Origin: an uncultured Erysipelotrichaceae bacterium
GTDB taxonomy: Bacteria > Bacillota_I > Bacilli_A > RF39 > UBA660
Direction: 5' to 3'
DNA: 15,363 nucleotides
Assembly: GCA_902768065.1 (NCBI GenBank)
Contig: CACXJP010000036.1
Coordinates: 1-15,363, forward strand
A model generated the notes under the pieces. That model saw nothing but the letters and a program-made list of their open reading frames with translations, was not told where the DNA came from and searched no databases. Shown piece by piece: positions 1-6,428 of this stretch. The position numbers and the translations under genes were made by a program. Position 1 is the first letter of the stretch. Each line of letters opens with the position of its first letter.

Positions 1-981
1 TGAACCATAATATTTGGACTTCCCATCAAAATATGTGTTGAATTTAATTTCTTTTCTATGAAATTTAAATTTATCAACTTCTTCTTTTATAATTTTCTCC
101 ATATCTACTGGTTCACTAGAATCAATTTTTGAATTTTTTAAATAATCAAGTTTATTTAAGTAAAGAAGTGAGTGAACTTTTTGCTCTAATTTATTAGTTT
201 GAATTTTAATTGTAGAAAGGGCGGTAGATTCGCTTTCTACGCCATCTTCGACGGCTTCTATATAAGATTTTATTACAGTAAGAGGAGTTTTAAAATCATG
301 TGAGATATTTTGATACATTTGATTGCGATATTCCTCTTGATTTATCAAAGAAAGTCGCATATCCTCAATTGCTAAAGATAAAGATCTCATTTCATCATCA
401 ATTATAAAATCTATTTTATGATTATAATCTGGATTATCAATATTATCTATCTTGTTTTTTAATTTTTCAATCTTTCTTACTACAACTGATGACCATAATA
501 CAAGCATCAATCCTATTAGTAAGAATGTTCCTAATAACAATGGAAATATTGCTGATAAAACAGATGTTTTTGCTCTATTTATATAGTTATTGTTAGTTAT
601 TGCTATTTTTGTTATGTTGTCATTTTTAATAGTATAGTAGTAGTATATATTATGATTATATATTAATTTTCCGTATTCTTTATCCATTTTGGATATAAGT
701 GTTTTTACATCATCATATTTTATCACATCTTTTATATTATAACTTGTTGCAATATTATTATTACTTACATATATATATGCGATTTCGGTGTCTTCAATTT
801 TTATTTCAGTATTGTTGTCATATATTTTTAAGGGTTCTCTTAAGTAATTATAAATATTAGATTCTGCGACAGGAATAAGTAATCTAGGTAAAATTGCGCC
901 TAGAGAAATGAACAACAATAGAAAAGCTACTCCTACAACTGATAGTAATTGTTTACTAAGATTATTTTTTCCCAATTTCAT
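1..981 (-). CDS. Sensor histidine kinase (partial, C-terminus outside window)
   Basis: The first 327 codons of a membrane sensor kinase are present and the reading frame is open to the window edge. A transmembrane helix lies at about residues 12-36, followed by an extracytoplasmic sensor loop of roughly 100 residues with no recognised fold. A second helix (about 141-168) leads into a linker that is probably HAMP-like, then the dimerisation/phosphoacceptor box SHDFKTP with His228. The ATP-binding domain (N, G1 and G2 boxes) must lie beyond position 1. By family rule it autophosphorylates on His228 and passes phosphate to the regulator encoded just upstream. The start ATG at 981 overlaps the regulator stop as ATGA and has no clear Shine-Dalgarno of its own, which suggests translational coupling. 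The stimulus cannot be told from the sequence. Confidence 0.93.
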   Translation of the reverse strand, partial: MKLGKNNLSKQLLSVVGVAFLLLFISLGAILPRLLIPVAESNIYNYLREPLKIYDNNTEIKIEDTEIAYIYVSNNNIATSYNIKDVIKYDDVKTLISKMDKEYGKLIYNHNIYYYYTIKNDNITKIAITNNNYINRAKTSVLSAIFPLLLGTFLLIGLMLVLWSSVVVRKIEKLKNKIDNIDNPDYNHKIDFIIDDEMRSLSLAIEDMRLSLINQEEYRNQMYQNISHDFKTPLTVIKSYIEAVEDGVESESTALSTIKIQTNKLEQKVHSLLYLNKLDYLKNSKIDSSEPVDMEKIIKEEVDKFKFHRKEIKFNTYFDGKSKYYGS

Positions 982-1637
982 GATAATCTATATCCATATC
1001 CATAAACTGCTTCAATTCGCAGCTCTTTTAATTTTTTTCTTAATCTTCTTACTAAATCGTCAACAACTCTATCTGTTCCAAAATAATCATTTCCCCATAC
1101 GTCTGCTAAAATATCTTCTCTAGAAAAACATTTTCCTTTATTTTTAAGAAATAATAATAGTAAGTCAAACTCTAACGTTGTAAGTTTTATTTCTTTTTCA
1201 TTTATACTAACAAGTCTTTTTTCTTGGTCAATTGTGTAATTGTTATATTTTATTGTTGTGTTTTCTGTATCTTTGTAAACTCTTTTTATTATTTTGTTTA
1301 CTCTTAATACTAATTCTTTACTAGAATAAGGTTTTGTAATGTAATCATCGCTTCCTAATTCAAGACCAAATATTTTATCTAGTTCTTGATCTCTTGCTGA
1401 GGTAAATATTACCGGTACATCTTCATCATGTTCTCGGATTTGTTTGATTACATCATATCCATTTATATCATCTCCTAACATAATATCTAATATCCATAAA
1501 TGTACTTTATTACCTATATAATCTATTGCTTCTTTTCCTGTTGTAAAACATATAACATTATATCCTGCTCTTTCTAAGTATGTCTTTACAATGTTTGCTA
1601 GAGCAACTTCATCTTCTACTAAACACACTGTATACAT
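978..1637 (-). CDS. OmpR/PhoB-family response regulator
   Basis: This is a 219-residue two-component transcription factor. The N-terminal receiver domain has the acidic pair in VEDE (residues 7-10), the phosphoacceptor Asp51 in ILDIML, Thr79 in FTSA and the conserved Lys102 in TKPY. The C-terminal winged-helix DNA-binding domain (about 125-219) ends in the characteristic VYGYGYRLS wing. I chose ATG 1637 because GGGTGAT (1642-1648) sits at normal ribosome-site spacing; an in-frame ATG at 1643 and a GTG at 1646 lie too close to or inside that site. The gene is first in its operon and overlaps the kinase by 4 nt. A candidate promoter is at 1655-1683 and tandem repeats upstream may be its own operator. 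The family is certain; the regulon is unknown. Confidence 0.95.
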   Translation of the reverse strand: MYTVCLVEDEVALANIVKTYLERAGYNVICFTTGKEAIDYIGNKVHLWILDIMLGDDINGYDVIKQIREHDEDVPVIFTSARDQELDKIFGLELGSDDYITKPYSSKELVLRVNKIIKRVYKDTENTTIKYNNYTIDQEKRLVSINEKEIKLTTLEFDLLLLFLKNKGKCFSREDILADVWGNDYFGTDRVVDDLVRRLRKKLKELRIEAVYGYGYRLS

Positions 1638-1654
1638 ATTCATCACCCATCATT

Positions 1655-1683
1655 ATTATAACATGTTTTCTTTTTTCTCTAAA
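1655..1683 (-). promoter_or_regulatory. Promoter of the response regulator/kinase operon
   Basis: Reading the minus strand, TTTAGA (1683-1678) is followed after 17 nt by TATAAT (1660-1655). TG one base upstream makes an extended -10 (TGTTATAAT). The predicted start of transcription near 1648 would leave only about 11 nt before ATG 1637, just enough for the GGGTGAT ribosome site. Confidence 0.6.
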
Positions 1684-1810
1684 TTATTACCTCCTTTTTA
1701 TATAAATATATTTATCATATATTACGTCTTAATTCTTAACCACTGTCCTTATTGGCATCCCTCCTTTTATATTTCTATCATAATTCACAAATGTGTTAGA
1801 ATTATCTTAA

Positions 1811-1830
1811 AATTATGTGAAATTATGTGA
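1811..1830. repeat. Tandem 10-bp direct repeat, candidate operator
   Basis: Two abutting identical copies of AATTATGTGA have an exact 10-bp period, so both face the same side of the helix. OmpR-family regulators typically bind direct repeats with 10-11 bp period, and this site lies about 175 bp upstream of such a regulator's start codon. Autoregulation is therefore a reasonable guess, but it is inference. Confidence 0.5.
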
Positions 1831-1922
1831 TTAATTATTTTATTTTTTTTATTTTCTTTTATCCTCCTTTCTGATTTAATTCTATAATTTAAATATGGAA
1901 TAATTATAATAATTTTATGGGA

Positions 1923-1932
1923 AATTATGTGA
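1923..1932. repeat. Third copy of the AATTATGTGA motif
   Basis: This is identical to the tandem copies at 1811-1830 and also shares the flanking GA (GAAATTATGTGAT). It begins 102 bp from the second tandem copy, close to ten helical turns. It abuts the U-run of the terminator of the 1960-2751 gene. Confidence 0.45.
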
Positions 1933-1933
1933 T

Positions 1934-1961
1934 AAAAAAAAAGACTATTTGTAGTCTTTTT
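1934..1961 (-). terminator. Intrinsic terminator of the ylbL-hypothetical operon
   Basis: On the minus strand a perfect 10-bp stem AAAAAGACTA/TAGTCTTTTT with a 4-nt loop (1938-1961) runs into further U residues (to 1934). The stop codon of the upstream gene (1960-1962) overlaps the 5' side of the stem. Confidence 0.9.
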
Positions 1962-2751
1962 ATTTATAAAAATTATGTAGATTTGAATCATCTTTGTTTT
2001 CATGAGCACTTTCTTCTTTTTCTTGAGCAAGTACTTTATCTGATTTTGTTTGTTTTATTGTTTTAGTCTTTTTAGGATGTAGTTTTCTTTCTCTTTCTCT
2101 TTCTTGTTCTTTTTGTTTATTTATATATGCAAAATCTGCTCTCATATCTTCTCCGTCGACATTTCTATATGCACCAGTGAATAAAAATTTATATAAGAAT
2201 AGTATTACAAATCCAATTATAAAATATTTTACAATATTAAGAAGCATTGTAACACTTGAAGGTAATGCATTATTACCCAGTCTATTTATTCTAGATATTT
2301 TTTCGCCAACATACTCTTTTGCTCCACCTAGACGACAACTTTTATTCTCACCTATTATGGCATAGTATTTAACATCTCCAAGGGTTTTATCTTTATCAAA
2401 TTTATCTTCATCGATTGGAATTTGATAATTTTCTGTAACGCCATTTGTTTCTAATGCGTCTTCTGTTGAACAATAGTTAACTATTGTAATATTTCTTCTA
2501 TCTGATCCAAATAATCCGATAGATATTGTTATTGATTTCTTCTCATCAGTAATATTTTTTATTTGCCCTATAACAATATTTCCATCCTTGATTTCTATAT
2601 CCTTGTATAGTAATTGATCTCCTCTTATAGTAACCTTCTTATCTTTTGGAATTAATTCCATCATTTTGTAACTATCTGCATAAACAGATTTTGATGATAA
2701 AACAAATACAAATACTAAAAGTATGTTCATTATTTTTACAATTCTTTTCAT
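1960..2751 (-). CDS. Signal-peptide, single-pass membrane protein of unknown function
   Basis: I do not recognise this 263-residue protein. It begins with a classical signal peptide (basic MKRIVK, hydrophobic 9-19, probable cleavage after SVYA at residue 25). An exported domain of about 140 residues follows, rich in short beta-like segments and with two cysteines (Cys94, Cys139) that could pair. One transmembrane helix lies at about 166-191. The highly charged, probably disordered cytoplasmic tail (195-263) is rich in Lys, Glu and Arg. This implies an outside-in type I topology. It starts 16 bp after the ylbL stop, preceded by GGGAG, and ends at a strong terminator, so it is the last gene of that operon. 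A role as substrate or partner of the YlbL protease is possible from context only. Confidence 0.85.
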   Translation of the reverse strand: MKRIVKIMNILLVFVFVLSSKSVYADSYKMMELIPKDKKVTIRGDQLLYKDIEIKDGNIVIGQIKNITDEKKSITISIGLFGSDRRNITIVNYCSTEDALETNGVTENYQIPIDEDKFDKDKTLGDVKYYAIIGENKSCRLGGAKEYVGEKISRINRLGNNALPSSVTMLLNIVKYFIIGFVILFLYKFLFTGAYRNVDGEDMRADFAYINKQKEQERERERKLHPKKTKTIKQTKSDKVLAQEKEESAHENKDDSNLHNFYK

Positions 2752-2767
2752 ATTTTTTCTCCCTTTT

Positions 2768-3787
2768 CTACTTTATTAATTTTAATTTGTCTATTGCATC
2801 ATTTATATTGTCAATTTTTATTAATTTAATTTTTAATTTGTTATCTTTTATATATTTTTGAGCATCTTCATAATTTTTGCCTCCTGGAGATAAGAATATA
2901 TCAGCTTTTGCGTGGGTAGCACCTTTTATCTTATGTTCTATTCCTCCTATTTCTCCAACAGATCCATCATAGTTTATTGTCCCGGTTCCGGCAATCTTTA
3001 ATCCATGTGTCAAATCTTCTTTTATAAGTTGATTATACATTTCTAGTGTTGACATCATTCCTGCGGAAGGTCCAGATTCTTTCCTTTTATATTTTATTTC
3101 CACTTTTGGATCTGTTTTATATTCTACTATACTATGAAGATATACACCCATTAATTTTCTACCATCTTCTTCATATATTTTTGCTTTAACTATCTTTTCC
3201 TTTTTATTTCTGATTACCCTAACATTTACCTCATCACCAGCAGACTTTGTTTGAATATATGCTACATATTCATCCACCTCTTTAGATTTTAGGTTATCAA
3301 TACCAATTATCTCATCTTGAACTTCAAGAGGAGTAGGATATTCTTCATTAGATTTAGATATTACATATATCTTTTTATCTACCTCTTCAACTTTTTTGTT
3401 TGCTAATTTATAAGCCCAATATGTTGCAGTTGAATTAGCATCCTTTAATTCAATTTTATTTCTAAATTCTATATCTTTAATATCATCATCTAATTCAATC
3501 TTATAGTTATCTGCAGATTCTCTTTCCCAAGATGGAATTACATAACTTAAACCATATGAAAGTAGTGTTCCATCAAGTTGAGTAACATAGCTTAAATTAA
3601 AACTACCTTTGCTATCATTTCCATTTTCAACTTTAATTCTATCTGATATATCACTTATTCCACCACCAACGGTAATGTAATAATTAACTGGAATATTAAA
3701 TATAATAGTTAAGAGTAATAAGAAAATGATAAATTTATATTCTTCTTTGATAGTCTCTTTAATGCTTTTGAATATCTTCTTAAACAT
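2768..3787 (-). CDS. ylbL: YlbL-type membrane-anchored PDZ/Lon-like (S16) serine protease
   Basis: This is a 339-residue protein with one N-terminal membrane anchor (about 18-36), an extracytoplasmic region, and a PDZ-like segment around residues 150-215. The C-terminal Lon-type proteolytic domain shows catalytic Ser241 in ESGPSAGMM and catalytic Lys286 in GGIEHKIKGA, the Ser-Lys dyad of family S16. The ATPase part of Lon is absent, as in B. subtilis YlbL and streptococcal SepM, which cut peptides or membrane proteins outside the cell. The start at 3787 is supported by AAGGTGAT five bases or so upstream. It leads an operon with the anchored protein downstream and is divergent from a YlbJ-type gene. 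In B. subtilis ylbJ, ylbK and ylbL are neighbours, so the pairing is meaningful. The substrate is unknown. Confidence 0.9.
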   Translation of the reverse strand: MFKKIFKSIKETIKEEYKFIIFLLLLTIIFNIPVNYYITVGGGISDISDRIKVENGNDSKGSFNLSYVTQLDGTLLSYGLSYVIPSWERESADNYKIELDDDIKDIEFRNKIELKDANSTATYWAYKLANKKVEEVDKKIYVISKSNEEYPTPLEVQDEIIGIDNLKSKEVDEYVAYIQTKSAGDEVNVRVIRNKKEKIVKAKIYEEDGRKLMGVYLHSIVEYKTDPKVEIKYKRKESGPSAGMMSTLEMYNQLIKEDLTHGLKIAGTGTINYDGSVGEIGGIEHKIKGATHAKADIFLSPGGKNYEDAQKYIKDNKLKIKLIKIDNINDAIDKLKLIK

Positions 3788-3804
3788 CTTATCACCTTAA
3801 TAAA

Positions 3805-3833
3805 ATTATAACAAAGATTGGTGAAAATATGAA
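3805..3833 (-). promoter_or_regulatory. Promoter of the ylbL operon
   Basis: On the minus strand TTCATA (3833-3828), 17 nt, then TATAAT (3810-3805), with upstream TG giving the extended -10 TGTTATAAT. The -35 overlaps the first codons of the divergent ylbJ gene. Predicted transcription starts near 3798, at the edge of the AAGGTGAT ribosome site. No good rightward promoter for ylbJ is visible in the same 41-bp gap. Confidence 0.6.
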
Positions 3834-4704
3834 AAAAAAATATAAAAATATACTTTTACTTGTCATTTTATTATGTTTCTTAACACTAAATATGTTATCA
3901 ATAGATACAATTGTACTAAAAATATGGGAATATACAGAATTATTCATTAAGCGTATTTTTCCTGTAAGCTTTATTTTTATTACCTTATCTAATCTGCTTA
4001 TTGAATATAATTTTATTCAATTACTTCAAAGAATATTTAGAATAAAATCTCCTTATATTTATATTTTCATTCTTTCTCTTATTAGTGGATTTCCTGCTGG
4101 GGCTATTTATATAAAAGAGATGATTGAGAAGGAGTATATTAGTACTGAAGATGCTAATAGAATAATTATGTTTTGTCATTTTCCTAATCCACTCTTTGTT
4201 ATTAATTCTGTTGGTTCTATACTTAATAGTAAGACTTTATCTATTTATATATTAATATCTATTATTACTAGTAATTTTGCTATTATGTTATTTTCTATAA
4301 ATAAGAAGAAGTGTTCTTATATTCCTTTTAATAACATTGATAGTTTTTCTAATTCTTTATCTAAAACTATCATAAATTCTATTAAGACAATTATTCTTAT
4401 TTATGGAATAAGTTTATTTTTCTTTTTAATATCCGTTGTTATTAATTGTTTATTTCACAATACATTTATATATATATTCATTAATGGGCTTTTCGATTTA
4501 ACTTATGGAGTATATAGTATGAGTCTATTAAATAATAATTTTATTAAAGGATTAATAATTCTTATTATTATTTCTATTGGGCCTTTTTCTATTCATTTTC
4601 AAACAAAAAGTATTCTTGCGAATACTTCTGTTAATTATAAAAATTACTTATTTGGTAGATTTATTGGATGTATTATTTCAATTTTGATTTTTATTCATCT
4701 ATAG
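3829..4704 (+). CDS. ylbJ: YlbJ-type polytopic membrane protein (sporulation-linked, nucleoside-recognition/Gate domain)
   Basis: This very hydrophobic 291-residue protein has about seven or eight membrane segments. The diagnostic stretch is SGFPAGA (86-92) followed by a Glu/Asp-rich helix, STEDANRIIMF, and then PNPLF (119-123) and VGS, which matches the pattern I know from B. subtilis YlbJ and other Gate-domain proteins. YlbJ belongs to the sigma-E sporulation regulon in Bacillus and is thought to be needed for spore cortex or resistance; whether this organism sporulates cannot be told here. It is shorter than the roughly 400 residues of the Bacillus protein as I remember it. GGTGA (3820-3824) serves ATG 3829. 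It is divergent from ylbL, and its last 14 nt overlap the convergent pseudopilin gene. Confidence 0.82.
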   Translation: MKKKYKNILLLVILLCFLTLNMLSIDTIVLKIWEYTELFIKRIFPVSFIFITLSNLLIEYNFIQLLQRIFRIKSPYIYIFILSLISGFPAGAIYIKEMIEKEYISTEDANRIIMFCHFPNPLFVINSVGSILNSKTLSIYILISIITSNFAIMLFSINKKKCSYIPFNNIDSFSNSLSKTIINSIKTIILIYGISLFFFLISVVINCLFHNTFIYIFINGLFDLTYGVYSMSLLNNNFIKGLIILIIISIGPFSIHFQTKSILANTSVNYKNYLFGRFIGCIISILIFIHL

Positions 4705-4717
4705 TAAAATCAAAATT
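4680..4717. repeat. 12-bp perfect inverted repeat across overlapping gene ends
   Basis: AATTTTGATTTT (4680-4691) and its reverse complement (4706-4717) flank a 14-nt loop that holds the ylbJ stop and most of the pseudopilin stop codon. It could act as a two-way transcription barrier for the convergent genes, but no U-run follows on either strand, so it is not a textbook terminator. Both arms are coding. Confidence 0.6.
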
Positions 4718-5401
4718 AAAGATTCCACTCTTATTTGACATAATTGTTGGATAATCAATTGGACTTACAATATTTATTGCATATCTATTACCTAATTCTG
4801 GATGATAGAATCCAATATATATATTTAGAACATGACTACCAATATCATCTGATGTTAATTCATTTGAAATATTTATAATAATATTGTTTATTTGTAAATC
4901 TTTTAATACTCTACAAGAATCTGTTACTGTTTCACAAGGCACAAATGTTTTCATACTATCATCATAATTTCCAACTACTTCTCCTAATTCTGGGATAGGA
5001 TATTTAATCATTCTATCTGGTGAACCATATTCAATCATAAAACTATCATCATAATTAGCGTTCTCTGCTTCAAGATGAAGATTACTTCTTGTGAATTTTT
5101 GTTTGATTTTAAGAATTCTTTTTTCACCATTTTTTAATGAACACTCAACCTTATAATTTCTTGTTCCAGCATCATTTGTTTCTTCAATTTTTGCAGAAGC
5201 AAGTCCATAAGTAATAAAGTCTTTTTGAATTATTCTAGTTAAAGTATTACTATATATTATGATTTTTGCTTTATTATTTTCTTCCATTCTTTTTTCATTG
5301 AACATTGAGACAGTTGAAAACAATGATGTTGCAATTATAGTTACTAAAACGAAACATAATAGTACTTCTACTGTAGTTACACCTTTATTATTTAACATCA
5401 T
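4691..5401 (-). CDS. Pseudopilin / minor type IV pilin-like protein (second of pair)
   Basis: This is a 236-residue protein with a class III (prepilin) signal. The short leader ends NNKG, predicted cleavage is after Gly7, the next residue is Val instead of the commoner Phe, and Glu sits at mature position +5 (VTTVE). The following hydrophobic helix (about residues 8-30) would build the pseudopilus core. The rest looks like an exported globular domain with a cysteine pair (VPCETVTDSCRVL). Members of this class are processed by a prepilin peptidase and assembled by a GspE/GspF motor. The start ATG 5401 overlaps the upstream TGA by 4 nt and is served by GAGG inside the upstream gene. The specific minor-pilin class is not identifiable. 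Confidence 0.85.
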   Translation of the reverse strand: MMLNNKGVTTVEVLLCFVLVTIIATSLFSTVSMFNEKRMEENNKAKIIIYSNTLTRIIQKDFITYGLASAKIEETNDAGTRNYKVECSLKNGEKRILKIKQKFTRSNLHLEAENANYDDSFMIEYGSPDRMIKYPIPELGEVVGNYDDSMKTFVPCETVTDSCRVLKDLQINNIIINISNELTSDDIGSHVLNIYIGFYHPELGNRYAINIVSPIDYPTIMSNKSGIFNFDFTIDE

Positions 5402-6303
5402 TTATTCACCTCTATCGTAGAGAAAGAATAATAGTTATTCAATGCTTTTTTATGTTGAACAACAATTATAACTCTATATTTTGCACCAGTATTATAGTTA
5501 CTTGCTGTATAATCTGGTAAAAAATTAATATAGTCTGCAAGATATGATGGGAATATTTTGTTTTCTGCTTGTTTTTTGCAATATTCAATTACATCCATTG
5601 AACTTTTTTGACTTAACATTTCCGCATCTACATCAATTGTTCCATCAGGTTTTATTCCATCGGCTAGAATTTGATATCCCTTTCCTATATAGCAGCTACG
5701 CATATATTTGTTTTTACATTTTTGAACTTGACTATCATTTTCTGCATATGGGCAAAACAAATCAATACCATCTTCTGCAACAGTAAGAGTCTCCTCTTGG
5801 TATCGCTTTAAAACATTTTCCTTAAGATTACTTGATGAATCTGGATATGCTCCATTTACTGTTTGTTTAAAGTTAGGATGGATTTGTTTACTTGATGATG
5901 TACCTATTTGATAATGAGTTATGAAAATATCACAATTATTGCCTGCGGCATCACACTTTGATATTTCTAATGCATTAACAAGATTTTTACATATTTTTCT
6001 TCTATTATCATTTTCTGTTACATCATCACATTGAAATCTAATATATCCTAATTGTTTCATTTGATATTCTCTAATTCTTTTAGTATTTTCATCATTATTA
6101 AAATTATAGGAATCACTCTCAATAAGTTGCTTTATCCAATATGCAACATATTTTCCATCAACATCATCATATGTTTCTCTTTCTTCATATAATCCTATGG
6201 TCGGATAGTAATATGTGTATATCATTGTAAATATTGCCAAAATAAAAACGGTTACTATCAACGTTTCTGCAAGAACGAAACCCTTATTATTTAATTTTTT
6301 CAT
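5398..6303 (-). CDS. Pseudopilin / minor type IV pilin-like protein (first of pair)
   Basis: This 301-residue protein opens with MKKLNNKGFVLAE, a canonical prepilin peptidase site (cleavage after Gly8, Phe at +1, Glu13 at +5), followed by a hydrophobic helix to about residue 31. The mature domain is large for a pseudopilin and contains about nine cysteines, which suggests disulphide bonds outside the cell. It has no recognisable catalytic motif. It begins the two-gene pseudopilin operon and is divergent from the ATPase gene 125 bp away. Its AAGGAG (6318-6323) is about 14 nt from the ATG, longer than usual, but an in-frame TGA at 6313-6315 and the absence of another start leave no better choice. 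A role as pilus tip or initiator is inference. Confidence 0.85.
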   Translation of the reverse strand: MKKLNNKGFVLAETLIVTVFILAIFTMIYTYYYPTIGLYEERETYDDVDGKYVAYWIKQLIESDSYNFNNDENTKRIREYQMKQLGYIRFQCDDVTENDNRRKICKNLVNALEISKCDAAGNNCDIFITHYQIGTSSSKQIHPNFKQTVNGAYPDSSSNLKENVLKRYQEETLTVAEDGIDLFCPYAENDSQVQKCKNKYMRSCYIGKGYQILADGIKPDGTIDVDAEMLSQKSSMDVIEYCKKQAENKIFPSYLADYINFLPDYTASNYNTGAKYRVIIVVQHKKALNNYYSFSTIEVNK

Positions 6304-6321
6304 TTTTAAGGCTCACTCTCC

Positions 6322-6350
6322 TTGATATTCTTATAAAATTATTATATAAT
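6322..6350 (+). promoter_or_regulatory. Sigma-A promoter of the ATPase gene
   Basis: TTGATA (6322-6327), a 17-nt spacer and TATAAT (6345-6350) are close to consensus. Transcription should begin near 6357, giving a leader of about 70 nt. A leftward TATAAT (6346-6341) for the pseudopilins overlaps this -10, since ATTATATAAT is palindromic, so the two divergent units probably share promoter DNA. The leftward -35 is poor. Confidence 0.72.
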
Positions 6351-6428
6351 ATTTTATAGTAAAATACCATAGGAAAGTGTGCTGATTTACATGATATGGT
6401 AGATAGAAAGATGACAAAAGGGGTTGAA

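Larger units (their letters stand above)
1647..1959. other. Gene-free regulatory gap upstream of the two-component operon
   Basis: I see no convincing gene in these 313 bases. The gap holds, from right to left, the U-run of the upstream terminator, one copy of AATTATGTGA (1923-1932), and an orphan AGGAGG on the minus strand at 1863-1868. Next come two tandem copies of AATTATGTGA (1811-1830), an imperfect inverted repeat ATAATTC...GAATTAT (1780-1786 and 1799-1805), and further orphan AGGAGG motifs at 1760-1765 and 1690-1695. A likely promoter lies at 1655-1683. A 19-codon minus-strand frame starting at GTG 1788 and ending at 1729 exists but lacks a ribosome site. Confidence 0.6.

Noticed and set aside
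1729..1788. A 19-codon minus-strand frame starting at GTG 1788 in the gap upstream of the response regulator
   Set aside because: It has no ribosome site of its own, an unusual start, and an AGGAGG inside the frame; no support beyond being open.
1785..2030. Minus-strand frame running through the terminator at 1934-1961
   Set aside because: It reads through a strong terminator and overlaps the end of a better-supported gene out of frame; composition is Lys/Ile low complexity.
6365..6401. Leader hairpin TACCAT...ATGGTA before the ATPase gene
   Set aside because: A 6-bp stem with a 25-nt loop is too weak to claim as a riboswitch or attenuator.
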